From assembly GCA_028819475.1 (NCBI GenBank), contig JAPPLJ010000002.1, forward strand, positions 30,063 through 94,062: a stretch of DNA of 64,000 bases, written 5' to 3'. The position numbers and the translations under genes are program-made. Below, in pieces: positions 46,294 through 58,135 of this stretch; within the stretch, counting starts at the first letter, position 1; each line of letters opens with the position of its first letter. The notes beneath the pieces are model-generated. The model was given only the letters and a program-made list of their open reading frames with translations, made no database searches and was not told the origin of the DNA. The DNA comes from Rhodospirillaceae bacterium. Its GTDB lineage: Bacteria; Pseudomonadota; Alphaproteobacteria; Bin65.

Positions 46294-47253
46294 CTACATC
46301 TCGTCCATCATCGCCCGGATCTCCGCTTCCGGCACCTCGCGGATGCGCTGGCCGAAGATCCAGCGATGGCCTTCCGGGTCTTCGGCGCGGTAGTGGCGTT
46401 CGCCGTAGAACCGGTCCTCCGGCGCGGCGGTGATGCGGGCGCCGGCGGCCCTGGCCTGCGCGTGGTGCGCGTCGACATCGTCGACATAGCAGAAGACCTG
46501 GCTGTACCAGCCGCCGGCCTTGTTCGGCGTGGTTTGATCGATCTCCGGGAACACGCTGGCCAGCATGACGACATTGCCGCCGAGCGCCAGTTCGGCATGG
46601 CCGATCCGCCCGTCCTTCATGGCGTACACCGCGCGCTCGCGGAAACCGAAGGCGCGGACAAGGAAGTCGATGGCCGCCGGAGCATCGGCATAGTTCAGCA
46701 TGGGGACGATGCGCTGCATCCCCGCCGGGGGATTTTGGATCGGGTTCCGCGCCGCGCCTGGCCGCAGGTCTTCCGGCAGGAAGGGCGCCATGCCCTGCCG
46801 CGCCAGTTCGTCGGCGCGCTCGTTGCCCGGGTCGCCGGCATGGCCCTTGACCCAGCGCCAGTCGATACGCCGGGCGCCGTGCAGCGCGTCCAGCGCCTGC
46901 CACAGGTCGCGGTTCTTGACCGGCTTGCGCGCCGCCGTCAGCCAGCCGCCGGCCTTCCACTTCGCGATCCAGCGCGTGATGCCGTCCCTGACATAGACGC
47001 TGTCGGTATGGAGGGTTGCCGAGCCGCCTTCCGGCACCGCCTTCAGCGCCTCGATGGCGGCCTGCAGTTCCATGCGGTTGTTGGTCGTCTCCGCCGCGCC
47101 GCCGCACAGGGTCTCGTCTTCGGCGCCGCCGCGCCGGATCAGCACGCCCCAGCCGCCCGGTCCCGGATTGCCGCTGCACGCTCCGTCGGTATAGAGGTCG
47201 AGCCGCGTATCGGCCCGCCCGCCGGTTACTGTTCCGGCCGTCGTTTCCGTCAT
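46294..47253 (-). CDS. rnhA: Ribonuclease HI fused to a VOC/glyoxalase domain
   Basis: A 319-residue continuous reading frame. Residues ~16-155 are RNase HI with all four catalytic acids: Asp23 ([14 protein letters not shown]), Glu62 (NNRMEL), Asp84 (HTDSVYV) and Asp148 (NERADELA). After a Pro-rich linker (~158-178) a second domain starts at Met179: [60 protein letters not shown] and [19 protein letters not shown], a glyoxalase/bleomycin-resistance (VOC) domain. Normal RnhA stops near residue 155. Met179 has GGCGGGG directly before it, so separate initiation of the VOC part cannot be excluded. It sits 28 bp after thrB, the usual place for rnhA in alphaproteobacteria. Confidence 0.87.
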   Translation of the reverse strand: MTETTAGTVTGGRADTRLDLYTDGACSGNPGPGGWGVLIRRGGAEDETLCGGAAETTNNRMELQAAIEALKAVPEGGSATLHTDSVYVRDGITRWIAKWKAGGWLTAARKPVKNRDLWQALDALHGARRIDWRWVKGHAGDPGNERADELARQGMAPFLPEDLRPGAARNPIQNPPAGMQRIVPMLNYADAPAAIDFLVRAFGFRERAVYAMKDGRIGHAELALGGNVVMLASVFPEIDQTTPNKAGGWYSQVFCYVDDVDAHHAQARAAGARITAAPEDRFYGERHYRAEDPEGHRWIFGQRIREVPEAEIRAMMDEM

Positions 47254-47281
47254 CCTGGAGGCCCTTTCCCGCTGTGCCGCG

Positions 47282-48244
47282 TCAGTCCAGTCCCAGCTCG
47301 CCGGGCCGCCTCACGCCCTGATGGAAGCGCAGCTTGCGGTGGTATTCCAGCGGGTTGTGCGGCGTCACCAGCGCGCCTTCCGGGTGGAACAGCCAGTCGT
47401 GCAACCGGGTCAGCAGGAAGCGCAGCGCGCCGCCGCGCAGCAGCACCGGGATCGCCGCCAGTTCCGCCGCCGAGAAGGGCCGCACCGCGCGGTAGGCGTT
47501 CAGGATGTGGCGCGCCTTGGTGACATTGAAGCTGCCGTCCTTCTCGAAGCACCAGGCATTGATGCAGATCGCCAGGTCGTAGGCGAGGAGATCGTTGCAG
47601 GCGAAATAGAAGTCGATCACGCCCGAGACCCGGTCGCCGAGGAAAAAGACATTGTCCGGGAACAGGTCGGCATGGATCACGCCGGTCGGCAGGCCGGAGG
47701 GCCAGTTCTCTTCGAGGAATTCCAGCTCCTGCTCGATCTCGCCGGCCAGGCCGTTCTGCACCTCGTGGGCGCGCGGGCCGCAGCGGTCGAACAGCGGGCG
47801 CCAGCCGGCCAGGTTCAGCGCGTTCGGCCGCGCCATGCCGAAGCCGGCTGCCGCCAGGTGCATCTCCGCCAGCACCCGGCCGAGCGGCGCGCAATGCCGG
47901 ATATCGACCCGGCGCGGCGAGACTCCCTGCAGGAAGGAGATGATCGCGGCCGGCCGGCCGGCGAGCGTGCGCAGGGCCGCGCCGTCGCGGGCGTGGATCG
48001 GCGTCGGGCAGACGATGTCCTGCGCCGCCAGATGGTCCATCAGGCCGAGGAAAAACGGCAGGTCGGCGGGGTCGACCCGCTTTTCGTACAGCGTCAGGAT
48101 GAAGCTGCCGCGCTCGGTCTGGAGAAAATAGTTGGAATTCTCCACCCCTTCGGCGATGCCCTTGTAGGATACGAGCGCGCCGATGTCGTAGGCGTCGAGG
48201 AACGCCGCCAATTCATCGTCCGCCACCTGGGTATAGACCGCCAT
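47282..48244 (-). CDS. thrB: Homoserine kinase, type II (aminoglycoside phosphotransferase fold)
   Basis: Phosphorylates homoserine on the way to threonine. The 320-residue protein has the APH-like fold of alphaproteobacterial Thr[51 protein letters not shown], catalytic [14 protein letters not shown] (Asp of HxDxxxxN) and [25 protein letters not shown]. The family begins exactly with MAVYT, which fixes the start. Confidence 0.94.
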   Translation of the reverse strand: MAVYTQVADDELAAFLDAYDIGALVSYKGIAEGVENSNYFLQTERGSFILTLYEKRVDPADLPFFLGLMDHLAAQDIVCPTPIHARDGAALRTLAGRPAAIISFLQGVSPRRVDIRHCAPLGRVLAEMHLAAAGFGMARPNALNLAGWRPLFDRCGPRAHEVQNGLAGEIEQELEFLEENWPSGLPTGVIHADLFPDNVFFLGDRVSGVIDFYFACNDLLAYDLAICINAWCFEKDGSFNVTKARHILNAYRAVRPFSAAELAAIPVLLRGGALRFLLTRLHDWLFHPEGALVTPHNPLEYHRKLRFHQGVRRPGELGLD

Positions 48245-48291
48245 GCCCGCTGCTTACGCCCAACCCGTCTTTCTCTCAAGGGGCCGCCGGT

Positions 48292-48750
48292 TCAATGGTT
48301 GCGGAACTGCCGCCCGGCTCCGAAGGGGTCATGCGTCAGGAGTTCCGGGAAGAGCGAAAAATCGCGGTCCCGCGTAAACAACGCCTCGACGGCGTGCGCA
48401 ACGCATATGGCGGCGATGCGGGCATCGTGGACGACCCCGCCGACGACGTGCGGCCGGTTTACGAATCGCTCCAGGATGTCCGGGAAATCGTCGGTCTCGC
48501 CGATCATGCGGTTCGACGGCGACGCCGCCCAGGCCTCGAACTGGCGCCACGCACGATCCGGCGCGGTCGCTTCGTCCTTCCAGATCCGGCGGTTCGTCAC
48601 CACGCTCAGGAACTCGTAGCAGCACGGCCACGGAATGGCCCAGGCCCGGTCGCCTTCGGCAAGTTCGGTCATAACGGCATGGGCGGCGTCGCCCAGGCGC
48701 GCTTCGCGGCGGTGCGCATAGACCAGAAGATTGGTGTCGACGGCGATCAC
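48292..48750 (-). CDS. vapC: PIN-domain ribonuclease toxin (VapC family)
   Basis: A 152-residue PIN protein with [14 protein letters not shown] (Asp5), YEFLSVV (Glu) and [25 protein letters not shown] (two acidic positions). The start is GTG, overlapping the antitoxin stop (GTGA). It is a different sub-branch from the VapC at 28.1-28.5 kb. Confidence 0.88.
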   Translation of the reverse strand: MIAVDTNLLVYAHRREARLGDAAHAVMTELAEGDRAWAIPWPCCYEFLSVVTNRRIWKDEATAPDRAWRQFEAWAASPSNRMIGETDDFPDILERFVNRPHVVGGVVHDARIAAICVAHAVEALFTRDRDFSLFPELLTHDPFGAGRQFRNH

Positions 48751-49007
48751 CGGGCGTCCGGATCGCCCCCCGGATCGTCATAGATCGTTTCGCGCAGTTC
48801 GGGCCAGGAAAAGCGCTCCAGCGGATCGGGCGCGGCCGGGTCTCCCGCTCTCAGATCGGGCAGCTTGTAACGGCTGCGCGGGACCGGGCGCGCGAGCACA
48901 CGGCGAAGCCCCTCCTCGACCACGGCGCGCAGCGGGCGTCCCGTTTCCCTGGCGTGGCGCTTGGCCCGCGCCAGCAATTCGTCATGGATGTCCAGCGTCG
49001 TCTTCAT
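48747..49007 (-). CDS. vapB: VapB-type antitoxin (ribbon-helix-helix)
   Basis: An 86-residue protein with [38 protein letters not shown], a ribbon-helix-helix DNA-binding start typical of VapB (DUF2191-like). The tail ([20 protein letters not shown]) would mask the toxin. A palindrome directly upstream is probably its own operator. Confidence 0.84.
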   Translation of the reverse strand: MKTTLDIHDELLARAKRHARETGRPLRAVVEEGLRRVLARPVPRSRYKLPDLRAGDPAAPDPLERFSWPELRETIYDDPGGDPDAR

Positions 49008-49019
49008 CGTCCCATACTA

Positions 49020-49039
49020 CCCATATAGCTATATATGGG
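49020..49039. promoter_or_regulatory. Palindromic operator/promoter of vapBC
   Basis: Inverted repeat CCCATATA-GCTA-TATATGGG, 13 bp before the vapB start and AT-rich enough to be a -10 region. Binding of a VapBC complex here would give the usual autorepression. Confidence 0.55.
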
Positions 49040-49126
49040 AAAGACATTTCGCGGCTTGCCCGGCGTGGCCGCTTTGGCTACGGTGCCGCCGACAGCAATT
49101 TTGCCGGAAAAAGGGGGGCACTGGGT

Positions 49127-49363
49127 ATGGCGGGACAGATCGCGGCGAAGGAACCGAAGGGCGTGACCCTGGAGGCCGGCAAGAGCTATGCCTGGTGCGC
49201 CTGCGGGCTGAGCGCGAACCAGCCGTTCTGCGACGGCGCGCACAAGGCGACCGACATGAAACCCCTGGTCTTCAAGCAGGAGGAGACCGAGGAGGCCTGG
49301 CTCTGCCAGTGCAAGCAGACCGGCAACGGCCCCTTCTGCGACGGCACCCATAACGGGCTGTAG
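49127..49363 (+). CDS. CDGSH iron-sulfur protein (two CDGSH motifs)
   Basis: A 78-residue protein with two zinc-finger-CDGSH (mitoNEET-like) repeats: CACGLSANQPFCDGAH (~24-39) and CQCKQTGNGPFCDGTH (~60-75). Each could hold a 2Fe-2S cluster by three Cys and one His. Likely role: cluster transfer or redox sensing. The upstream open frame is not conserved. Confidence 0.87.
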   Translation: MAGQIAAKEPKGVTLEAGKSYAWCACGLSANQPFCDGAHKATDMKPLVFKQEETEEAWLCQCKQTGNGPFCDGTHNGL

Positions 49364-49386
49364 GCGGAAGGCGGAGCGGCGGCGTC

Positions 49387-49722
49387 ATGGCGCACGTCGA
49401 TGAGGCGCTTTTACAGCGGATGACGGCCGCTATCGTGGACGAGGCGGACCCCGAACGGGTGATCCTGTTCGGCTCCCGCGCGCGCGGCGACGCCGGGCCG
49501 GACTCGGACGTCGATCTGATCGTGATCGAGGCCGAGCCCTTCGGGCCGGGCCGCGACCGGCGCGCGGAGGCGGTGCGGCTGTGGCGGGCGCTCTCGGGCT
49601 TTCGGGTTCCCAAGGACATTCTGGTTTACAGCCGCGACGAGGTCGATTACTGGCGCGATTCGCTCAACCATGTGCTCGCGCGCGCCCTGCGCGAAGGCAC
49701 GGTGCTCTATGAGCGACCCTAA
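49387..49722 (+). CDS. Minimal nucleotidyltransferase (MNT), partner of HEPN protein
   Basis: A 111-residue pol-beta-fold transferase with the catalytic motif LFGSRARGDAGPDSDVDLIVI (GS-x10-DxD, ~28-47). MNT proteins act as antitoxins that modify the HEPN toxin, for example by AMP addition. The next gene overlaps its end by 14 bp. Confidence 0.87.
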   Translation: MAHVDEALLQRMTAAIVDEADPERVILFGSRARGDAGPDSDVDLIVIEAEPFGPGRDRRAEAVRLWRALSGFRVPKDILVYSRDEVDYWRDSLNHVLARALREGTVLYERP

Positions 49723-50107
49723 GCAGGCCCGCATTCTGCTGGAGGCCGCAGAAAGGGACTTCTTCGCGCTGCGCGGCATGGACGACGCCGCCGTCTTCGC
49801 CGACGAGATATTCGGCTTTCATGCCCAGCAGGCGGCCGAGAAGCTGTTCAAGGCGTGGCTTTCCTTGATGGGCGAGTCCTATCCGCCAACGCACGATCTG
49901 GTCGAACTGATGGAAATTCTGACGCCCCGCCAGCCGGAGGCGGCGCGTTTCGACGGGCTGATCGATTATACGCCCTATGCCGTCCAGTTCCGCTACGGCC
50001 CGGCCGACACCGGAGCCGCGCCGCTCGACCGCGACTCTGCGGTTGGCCTCGCCGCGGCGTTGCTCGAGGAAGTCCGGCGGCGGCTGACGCGCGCGGAATC
50101 GCTCTGA
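49709..50107 (+). CDS. HEPN domain protein, partner of MNT
   Basis: A 132-residue four-helix HEPN protein: ARILLEAAERDFFALRGM, FGFHAQQAAEKLFKAWLSLMGESYPPTHDLVELMEIL and a C-terminal Arg-rich helix. The RNase-type Rx4-6H motif is not obvious, so its catalytic competence is uncertain. The start overlaps the MNT gene. A HEPN-MNT toxin-antitoxin pair is the likely assignment. Confidence 0.84.
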   Translation: MSDPKQARILLEAAERDFFALRGMDDAAVFADEIFGFHAQQAAEKLFKAWLSLMGESYPPTHDLVELMEILTPRQPEAARFDGLIDYTPYAVQFRYGPADTGAAPLDRDSAVGLAAALLEEVRRRLTRAESL

Positions 50108-50258
50108 CGCTTGAAAATCGACCGGCGTCTCGTGCTGGTTTATCCACAGACCTCAACATTCTGTGGCGCGTCCGTCCCGGCGTACAATCGCGATTCGCCG
50201 AATGACGGATGCCGGTCTGCCGATAAGCCGTACCTGTGGGCAGGCGCCGGCCTTTAGC

Positions 50259-50286
50259 TTGACTCGCCGCCCGCTTCCGCTAACCT
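50259..50286 (+). promoter_or_regulatory. Candidate sigma-70 promoter of gcvTHP
   Basis: TTGACT (50259-50264), a 16-bp spacer and TAACCT (50281-50286) lie ~25 bp before the riboswitch begins, which places the transcript start just upstream of the first aptamer. Confidence 0.55.
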
Positions 50287-50307
50287 TTCGGCCATAGCCT
50301 CAGACGC

Positions 50308-50530
50308 CTGTGGGAGAGAGCGGGCACGCGCGCAAGCGCAGGTCCGCCGCCGAAGGAGCAACCGCCCCGGAAACTCTCAGGCACCAGGGACCGCAGGCGG
50401 AGGCGACTCTGGAGAGCAGGCGGCTGTGCGCGAGCCTTGCGCCGCCTCACCGAAGGGGAAAGACCGGCCATCGCCCGATCCGGGCTGGTGTGCCGGTTCA
50501 AGCTCTCAGGTTGTGCGACAGAGGGGGCGT
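50308..50530 (+). promoter_or_regulatory. Tandem glycine riboswitch
   Basis: Two glycine aptamers in series upstream of gcvT. Aptamer 1 (~50311-50416) starts GGGAGAGAGC and has CGCCGAAGGAGCAA and GGAAACTCTCAGGCACC, closing with CTCTGGAGAG. Aptamer 2 (~50425-50530) has CCTCACCGAAGGGGAAAG and AGCTCTCAGGTTG, closing with CGACAGAGGGGG. These are the conserved glycine-class core segments. Glycine binding turns on the cleavage operon. The gcvT start follows after ~70 bp, so control may act on translation or an expression platform there. Confidence 0.92.
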
Positions 50531-50597
50531 GTCCCGCCGATCTACGGTCGGCCGGACGCAGCCTCAGCCGCTCGCGCAACCCGGCCGGGGCTTTCCC

Positions 50598-51755
50598 ATG
50601 GCAACCGAAAACAAGACCGGAAACAAGACGGGGCCGGCGGCCCTCCGCACGCCGCTCTACGACCTGCACGTCGCGCAGGGCGGGCGGATGGTCGATTTCG
50701 CCGGCTATGCCCTGCCCGTGCAGTATGGCGGCATCATCGCCGAACATGAGCAGGCGCGCTCCGGGGCCGCCCTGTTCGACGTCTCGCACATGGGCCAGGC
50801 GCGGATCGTCGGGGCGCAGGCCGCCGAGGCGCTCGAAAGCCTGGTGCCGGGCGATATCGCCGGGCTCGGCGCCGGCCGGATGCGCTATACCCAGCTCACC
50901 GACGACAACGGCGGCATCCGCGACGACCTGATGGTCACCCGGCTGGCCGGGGACGCATCGGGAGACGCATCGGGGGACGCGCTGGCGATCGTCGTCAACG
51001 CCGCCTGCAAGGATGACGATTTCGCCTATCTCGGCGCGGCGCTGGCCGGCTGGGACTGCGCCCTCGAGGTCGACGAAAGTGCGGCCTTGCTCGCCTTCCA
51101 GGGACCGGAGGCCGCGGCGGTGCTGGAAGCCGCGATTCCGGGCGCCGACGGCCTCGCCTTCCTGCAGGGCGACTCTTTCGACTGGCGCGGCGTGCCGCTC
51201 TGGATCTCGCGCAGCGGCTATACCGGCGAGGACGGGTTCGAAATCTCGCTGCCGGCGCACCATGCCGCCGCCCTGGCGGAAGCGCTGCTCGCCTGTGACG
51301 GCGTTGCGCCTGCCGGCCTCGGCGCGCGCGATTCGCTGCGCCTCGAGGCCGGCCTGTGCCTCTACGGCCACGATATCGACCTGACGACCACGCCGGTCGA
51401 GGCCGGCCTCGCCTGGTCGATCGGCAAGCGCCGCCGCGCGGAAGGCGGCTTCCCCGGCGACGGCACGATCCTGGACCAGCTGCGAAACGGGCCCGCGCGC
51501 CGCCGGATCGGCCTCCGGCTCGAGGGCCGGGCGCCGGCACGGGAAGGCGCGGAAATCTGCACCGCCGACGGTGCGCCGGTCGGCCGGGTGACCAGCGGCG
51601 GCTTCGGGCCGACGGTCGGAGGCCCGGTCGCCATGGGCTACGTCGCGGCCGGGCACGCGGCGCCCGGCACGCCGCTCGCCCTCACGGTGCGCGGCCGGGC
51701 GCTGCCGGCGCGGGTGGCGTGCCTGCCGTTCATCGCGCCGGGGTACCGGCGATGA
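50598..51755 (+). CDS. gcvT: Glycine cleavage system aminomethyltransferase (T protein)
   Basis: A 385-residue enzyme that transfers the methylene group from lipoyl-GcvH to tetrahydrofolate and releases ammonia. Family pattern: LYDLHVAQGGRMVDFAGYALPVQYGG, ALFDVSHMGQARI, RYTQLTDDNGGIRDDLMVTR (here with MRYTQ), ISRSGYTGEDGFEISLP, and LEAGLCLYGHDIDLTTTPVEAGLAWSIGK. ATG 50598 is preferred because the conserved N-terminus begins 17 residues later; the frame runs back through the riboswitch only by chance. Confidence 0.95.
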   Translation: MATENKTGNKTGPAALRTPLYDLHVAQGGRMVDFAGYALPVQYGGIIAEHEQARSGAALFDVSHMGQARIVGAQAAEALESLVPGDIAGLGAGRMRYTQLTDDNGGIRDDLMVTRLAGDASGDASGDALAIVVNAACKDDDFAYLGAALAGWDCALEVDESAALLAFQGPEAAAVLEAAIPGADGLAFLQGDSFDWRGVPLWISRSGYTGEDGFEISLPAHHAAALAEALLACDGVAPAGLGARDSLRLEAGLCLYGHDIDLTTTPVEAGLAWSIGKRRRAEGGFPGDGTILDQLRNGPARRRIGLRLEGRAPAREGAEICTADGAPVGRVTSGGFGPTVGGPVAMGYVAAGHAAPGTPLALTVRGRALPARVACLPFIAPGYRR

Positions 51756-51920
51756 CGGACACGGCAGACATGACCGGCCCGACCGGCGCCGCGGCCGGAG
51801 TACGACTCGAACCGGACGCCCTTCGCCCGCCCCGATCTTGCCCGGCACGATTTTCCCCGACCGGAATGTTCGCGACCGGAAATGACCGGTCAGGGCCCTG
51901 ATCAGCAGAGGACGCAATCC

Positions 51921-52298
51921 ATGCCCACCACCTATTTTTCGGAAGACCACGAATGGCTCGCGGTCGACGGCGATACCGGCACCGTCGGCATCACCGACTA
52001 TGCCCAGGAACAACTCGGCGATGTGGTGTTCGTCGAACTGCCGGAAATCGGCCGGACCGTCATCAAGGGCGACGACATGGCCGTCGTCGAATCGGTCAAG
52101 GCGGCGAGCGAGGTCTACGCCCCGGTCGGCGGCGAGGTCGTCGCGGTGAACGAGGCGCTGGAGGACAACCCCGCCGCCGTCAACGAGGACGCCGAGGGCG
52201 AGGGCTGGTTTGTCCGGCTGAAACTGGCCGACGCCGCCGAGCTGGAAGACCTGATGGACGCGGCCGCCTACGCCGCCTTCGCGGAGAGCCAGGGCTAG
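51921..52298 (+). CDS. gcvH: Glycine cleavage system H protein
   Basis: A 125-residue lipoyl carrier. It starts [20 protein letters not shown] and contains the lipoylation site [18 protein letters not shown] with Lys60. It shuttles the aminomethyl group between GcvP and GcvT. It lies 165 bp after gcvT and 55 bp before gcvP. Confidence 0.96.
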   Translation: MPTTYFSEDHEWLAVDGDTGTVGITDYAQEQLGDVVFVELPEIGRTVIKGDDMAVVESVKAASEVYAPVGGEVVAVNEALEDNPAAVNEDAEGEGWFVRLKLADAAELEDLMDAAAYAAFAESQG

Positions 52299-52353
52299 AG
52301 GCGGCCCGGCCGCCAGACTGCGTTCGCGCAGCACAACACAGGGAACCGGGACC

Positions 52354-55233
<2,880 letters not shown>

Positions 55234-55300
55234 GCGCGCCAGCGCCGTATCGAGAGCCTGCCCTGATCAAAGTCGAAGGGGACGTTACGCGGATACCGCC

Positions 55301-55957
55301 CTAATCCTCGCTGCGGTGGCGGCCGGCCAGCAGGTTGAGGCTGCGACCGACCCGGGCGGTCCGGTCCTCGTCGCTCTCGTCGCGCACCAGCAGCGCCTCG
55401 CCGAGCAGCAGGCCCTGAAACAGGCCGGCGCGCGTCCGGGCCGCCGCTTCGCTGAAGCCCAGCGCGATGAAGAAATTCTCGATATAGACCGAGCGCCGGG
55501 CGTCGACCGACCGCACCGCCACCGTCGCGGCCGGATCGTTGCGCGACCAGTTGCGGATCGCGATCTCGGCGTTGCGGAACTCCCGGTCCGCATGGGCGCC
55601 CACGGTCATTTCGAGCAGCAGCCGCAACCGTTCGGCGGGCGTCGCGCCGGCGTGGCCGGCGATGCGGACCAGCAGGTCGGTCTGCCGTTCCTCCCAGCGC
55701 GCGAGGATCGCCGCCAGCAGCGCCGGGCGGTCCCTGAAATGCCAGTAGAAGCTGCCCTTGGTGACGCCGAGGCGGCGCGCCAGCGGTTCGATCCTGACCG
55801 CGTTGACGCCGCGCTCGGCCAGCAGCGCGATGGCGCCGCCGATCCAGTCGTCCCTGTTCAGTCTAGGGTTCAATCTGGGCCGGTCCGGCCGTTTGCGCCC
55901 CGGCCCCGTGCGGTCGGGCCCCGTGCTGTCGGGCGGGCGGTGGGCCTGGTCTGCCAC
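55301..55957 (-). CDS. TetR family transcriptional regulator
   Basis: A 218-residue regulator whose helix-turn-helix (~38-80) reads IALLAERGVNAVRIEPLARRLGVTKGSFYWHFRDRPALLAAIL. The first ~30 residues are a disordered Pro/Arg/Asp/Gly tract from a local repeat. GTG at 55957 is the annotated start; a later codon near the helix-turn-helix could be real. It faces the moaD-moeA-mobB block on the same strand, 25 bp downstream. Confidence 0.83.
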   Translation of the reverse strand: MADQAHRPPDSTGPDRTGPGRKRPDRPRLNPRLNRDDWIGGAIALLAERGVNAVRIEPLARRLGVTKGSFYWHFRDRPALLAAILARWEERQTDLLVRIAGHAGATPAERLRLLLEMTVGAHADREFRNAEIAIRNWSRNDPAATVAVRSVDARRSVYIENFFIALGFSEAAARTRAGLFQGLLLGEALLVRDESDEDRTARVGRSLNLLAGRHRSED

Positions 55958-55982
55958 GGGCGCCTCCGGCTGCCGGCCCGCG

Positions 55983-56276
55983 CTATCCGCCGGTGACGGG
56001 CGGGAAGAAGGCGATCTCGTCGCCCGGCTTGACCGCGGTTTCCAGGCTGGCGAACTCGTAGTTCACCGCTGCGCGCACGAAGCGGGCGTTGGCGAAGGCG
56101 TCGGCATGGCCGGGGCTGCGCTCCCGCAGCCAGTCGATCAGGGCGCCGACCGTCGCGACCTCCGCCGGCGGCGTCACCGTCTCCCGGCCGGCGCCGATCT
56201 TCTGGCGCAGCCAGGCGAAATAGAGCACGTTTATCCGGTCGGGCCGGTCGGGCCGGTCGGGCGTCTCATCGGGCAT
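55983..56276 (-). CDS. moaD: Molybdopterin synthase small subunit (MoaD)
   Basis: A 97-residue ubiquitin-like sulfur carrier ending FFPPVTGG; the C-terminal Gly-Gly is activated to thiocarboxylate to sulfurate the molybdopterin precursor. The core is INVLYFAWLRQKIGAGRETV and FVRAAVNYEFASLETAVKPGDEIAF. The N-terminus PDETPDRPDRPDR is encoded by a triplicated GGGCCGGTC-type unit. Its start lies 4 bp after moeA. Confidence 0.9.
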   Translation of the reverse strand: MPDETPDRPDRPDRINVLYFAWLRQKIGAGRETVTPPAEVATVGALIDWLRERSPGHADAFANARFVRAAVNYEFASLETAVKPGDEIAFFPPVTGG

Positions 56277-56280
56277 CGCG

Positions 56281-57537
56281 TCAGGCCCCGAGTTCGCTGA
56301 AGGGCAGGAAATCCACCATCGTTCCGGCCCGGATATCGGTCGCGTCCTCCGGCAGTTCCACCAGGCCGCTCGCCGCCGTCATGGAGGAGAGGATACCGGC
56401 GCCCTGCCGGGCGAATTTGCGCGCGGTCCAGCCGCCGGCGCAAGGCTCCAGGGTGGCGCGCACCCATTCGCGCCGGTTGGCTTTCTTGCGGTGGTCGAAG
56501 CCGGCGCGCACCGGGAAGAGCCTGGGCACATGGACGTTGGCGCCGGCGAGCCGGTCGATCAGCGGCCGGGCGAAGCGCAGGAAGGTCACCATCACGGCGA
56601 CCGGGTTGCCCGGCAGGCCGACGAAGGGCGTGCGGCCGATCTGGCCGAGCGCGACCGGGCGGCCCGGCTTGATGGCGAGGCGCCAGAAGTGGATCTGCCC
56701 GAGGCTCTCGACCGCGGCGCGGACATGGTCCTCCTCGCCGACGCTCACGCCGCCGGAGGTCAGCACCAGGTCGTGGCCGGCGCCCGCTCCGGCCAGCGCT
56801 GCTGTGATCGACGCCCGGTCGTCGGGCAGGATGCCGAGATCGGAGACGGTGCAGCCGAGCTGTTCGAGCAGGCCGGCGAGGGCGAAGCGGTTGGCGTCGT
56901 AGACCGCGCCCGCGCCCGCCGCCGCGCCCGGTTCGCGCAGCTCGTTGCCGGTCGAGAACAGGGCGGCGCGCAGCCGGGCGCGCACCGGAAGCTCCGCCAG
57001 CCCGACCGAGGCGGCGAGGCCGAGGTCTTGCGGGCGCAGGCGCTGGCCGGCCTTGAGGATGACCGCGCCTTCCCTGACATCCTCGCCCGCAAAGCGCCGG
57101 TTCGCGCCCTGTTTGATGCCCGGCGCGATGCGGACGCCGCCGCCGTCCTCCCGGCAGTCTTCCTGCATCATCACCGTGTCGAATCCGGCGGGCATGACCG
57201 CGCCGGTGAAGATGCGCACCGCGCCGAGGGCGCCGGGATCGGCGAGAACGGGCGCGTCGCCGGCGGCGATCCGGCCGATGACGGGCAGGCGGGTCTCGGC
57301 CTCCGGGTCGAGCTCGGCGAAGCGGACGGCGTAGCCGTCGACCGCCGAATTGTCGTGCGGCGGCACCGAGCGGCCGGCCCGGATATCCTCGGCGAGGATG
57401 CGGCCGAGCGCGGCGCGCAACGCCACGGTCTCGGCCTCGGCGACGACGGAGATCCGCGCCTCCAGCAGGGCGAGCGCATCGTCCAGCGGGGTCAGGCCGC
57501 CGCCGAAGGCGAAACAGTCGTCGCTCAGTTGCGCCAT
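56281..57537 (-). CDS. moeA: Molybdopterin molybdenumtransferase (MoeA)
   Basis: A 418-residue enzyme that inserts molybdate into molybdopterin. Conserved segments are PPHDNSAVDGYAVR (~62-75), RIFTGAVMPAGFDTVMMQEDC, ATVSVYD-like VYDANRFAL, LTSGGVSVGEEDHVR (MPT site) and GRTPFVGLPGNPVAVMVTF. It starts 1 bp after the mobB stop; moaD follows. Confidence 0.95.
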   Translation of the reverse strand: MAQLSDDCFAFGGGLTPLDDALALLEARISVVAEAETVALRAALGRILAEDIRAGRSVPPHDNSAVDGYAVRFAELDPEAETRLPVIGRIAAGDAPVLADPGALGAVRIFTGAVMPAGFDTVMMQEDCREDGGGVRIAPGIKQGANRRFAGEDVREGAVILKAGQRLRPQDLGLAASVGLAELPVRARLRAALFSTGNELREPGAAAGAGAVYDANRFALAGLLEQLGCTVSDLGILPDDRASITAALAGAGAGHDLVLTSGGVSVGEEDHVRAAVESLGQIHFWRLAIKPGRPVALGQIGRTPFVGLPGNPVAVMVTFLRFARPLIDRLAGANVHVPRLFPVRAGFDHRKKANRREWVRATLEPCAGGWTARKFARQGAGILSSMTAASGLVELPEDATDIRAGTMVDFLPFSELGA

Positions 57538-57538
57538 G

Positions 57539-58093
57539 TCAGGCGGCGCCCCGTGCAGCCGAAGGGGCGGCGTCCAGTCCGCAATGTGCGCAGACGAAGT
57601 CGGCGACCGCCTCCGGCGCGTTCACGTCCAGAAGGGGCAGGTCCAGGACCGGCCGGCCGGCGTCCGCGAGCGGCCCGTCGCTGGCGATGGCGACGACCGC
57701 CGGGTCGCCGGCGGCGATCAGCGGGTGGCCGAGCGCCGGGCGGTGGACCTCGATCTTGGCATGGGGCAGGCGCTTGAAGCCCTCGACGATCAGCAGGTCG
57801 ACCGGGCTCATGCGGGCGACCAGTTCGTCGAGCGCCGGCTCGCGCCGGCCGCGCAGCTCGTGGACCAGGGCCCAGCGGGTCGCGGAGGAGACCACGGATT
57901 CGACCGCGCCGGCCGCCCGGTGGCGGTGGCTGTCCTTGCCCGGCCGGTCGACCTCGAAGCCGTCATGGGCGTGCTTGACGGTCGAGACGGTGAAGCCGCG
58001 GCCGGTCAGCACGGGCAGCAGCCGGGTGACCAGCGTTGTCTTCCCGCTGCCCTTCCAGCCCGCAATCCCGATGATCCGCCGCTCCGCATCCAT
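57539..58093 (-). CDS. mobB: Molybdopterin-guanine dinucleotide biosynthesis adaptor (MobB)
   Basis: A 184-residue GTPase-like protein with a P-loop in IIGIAGWKGSGKTTLVTRLLP (residues ~7-26), then VSTVKHAHDGFEVDRPGKDSHRHRAAGA and DLLIVEGFKRLPHAKIEVHR, as in MobB. It helps MobA attach a nucleotide to the molybdenum cofactor. It is first in the mobB-moeA-moaD set. Confidence 0.93.
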   Translation of the reverse strand: MDAERRIIGIAGWKGSGKTTLVTRLLPVLTGRGFTVSTVKHAHDGFEVDRPGKDSHRHRAAGAVESVVSSATRWALVHELRGRREPALDELVARMSPVDLLIVEGFKRLPHAKIEVHRPALGHPLIAAGDPAVVAIASDGPLADAGRPVLDLPLLDVNAPEAVADFVCAHCGLDAAPSAARGAA

Positions 58094-58135
58094 GCCGCCA
58101 ATGTAGGACGGCGGCGGAGCGGGGGGAACGGTCCC

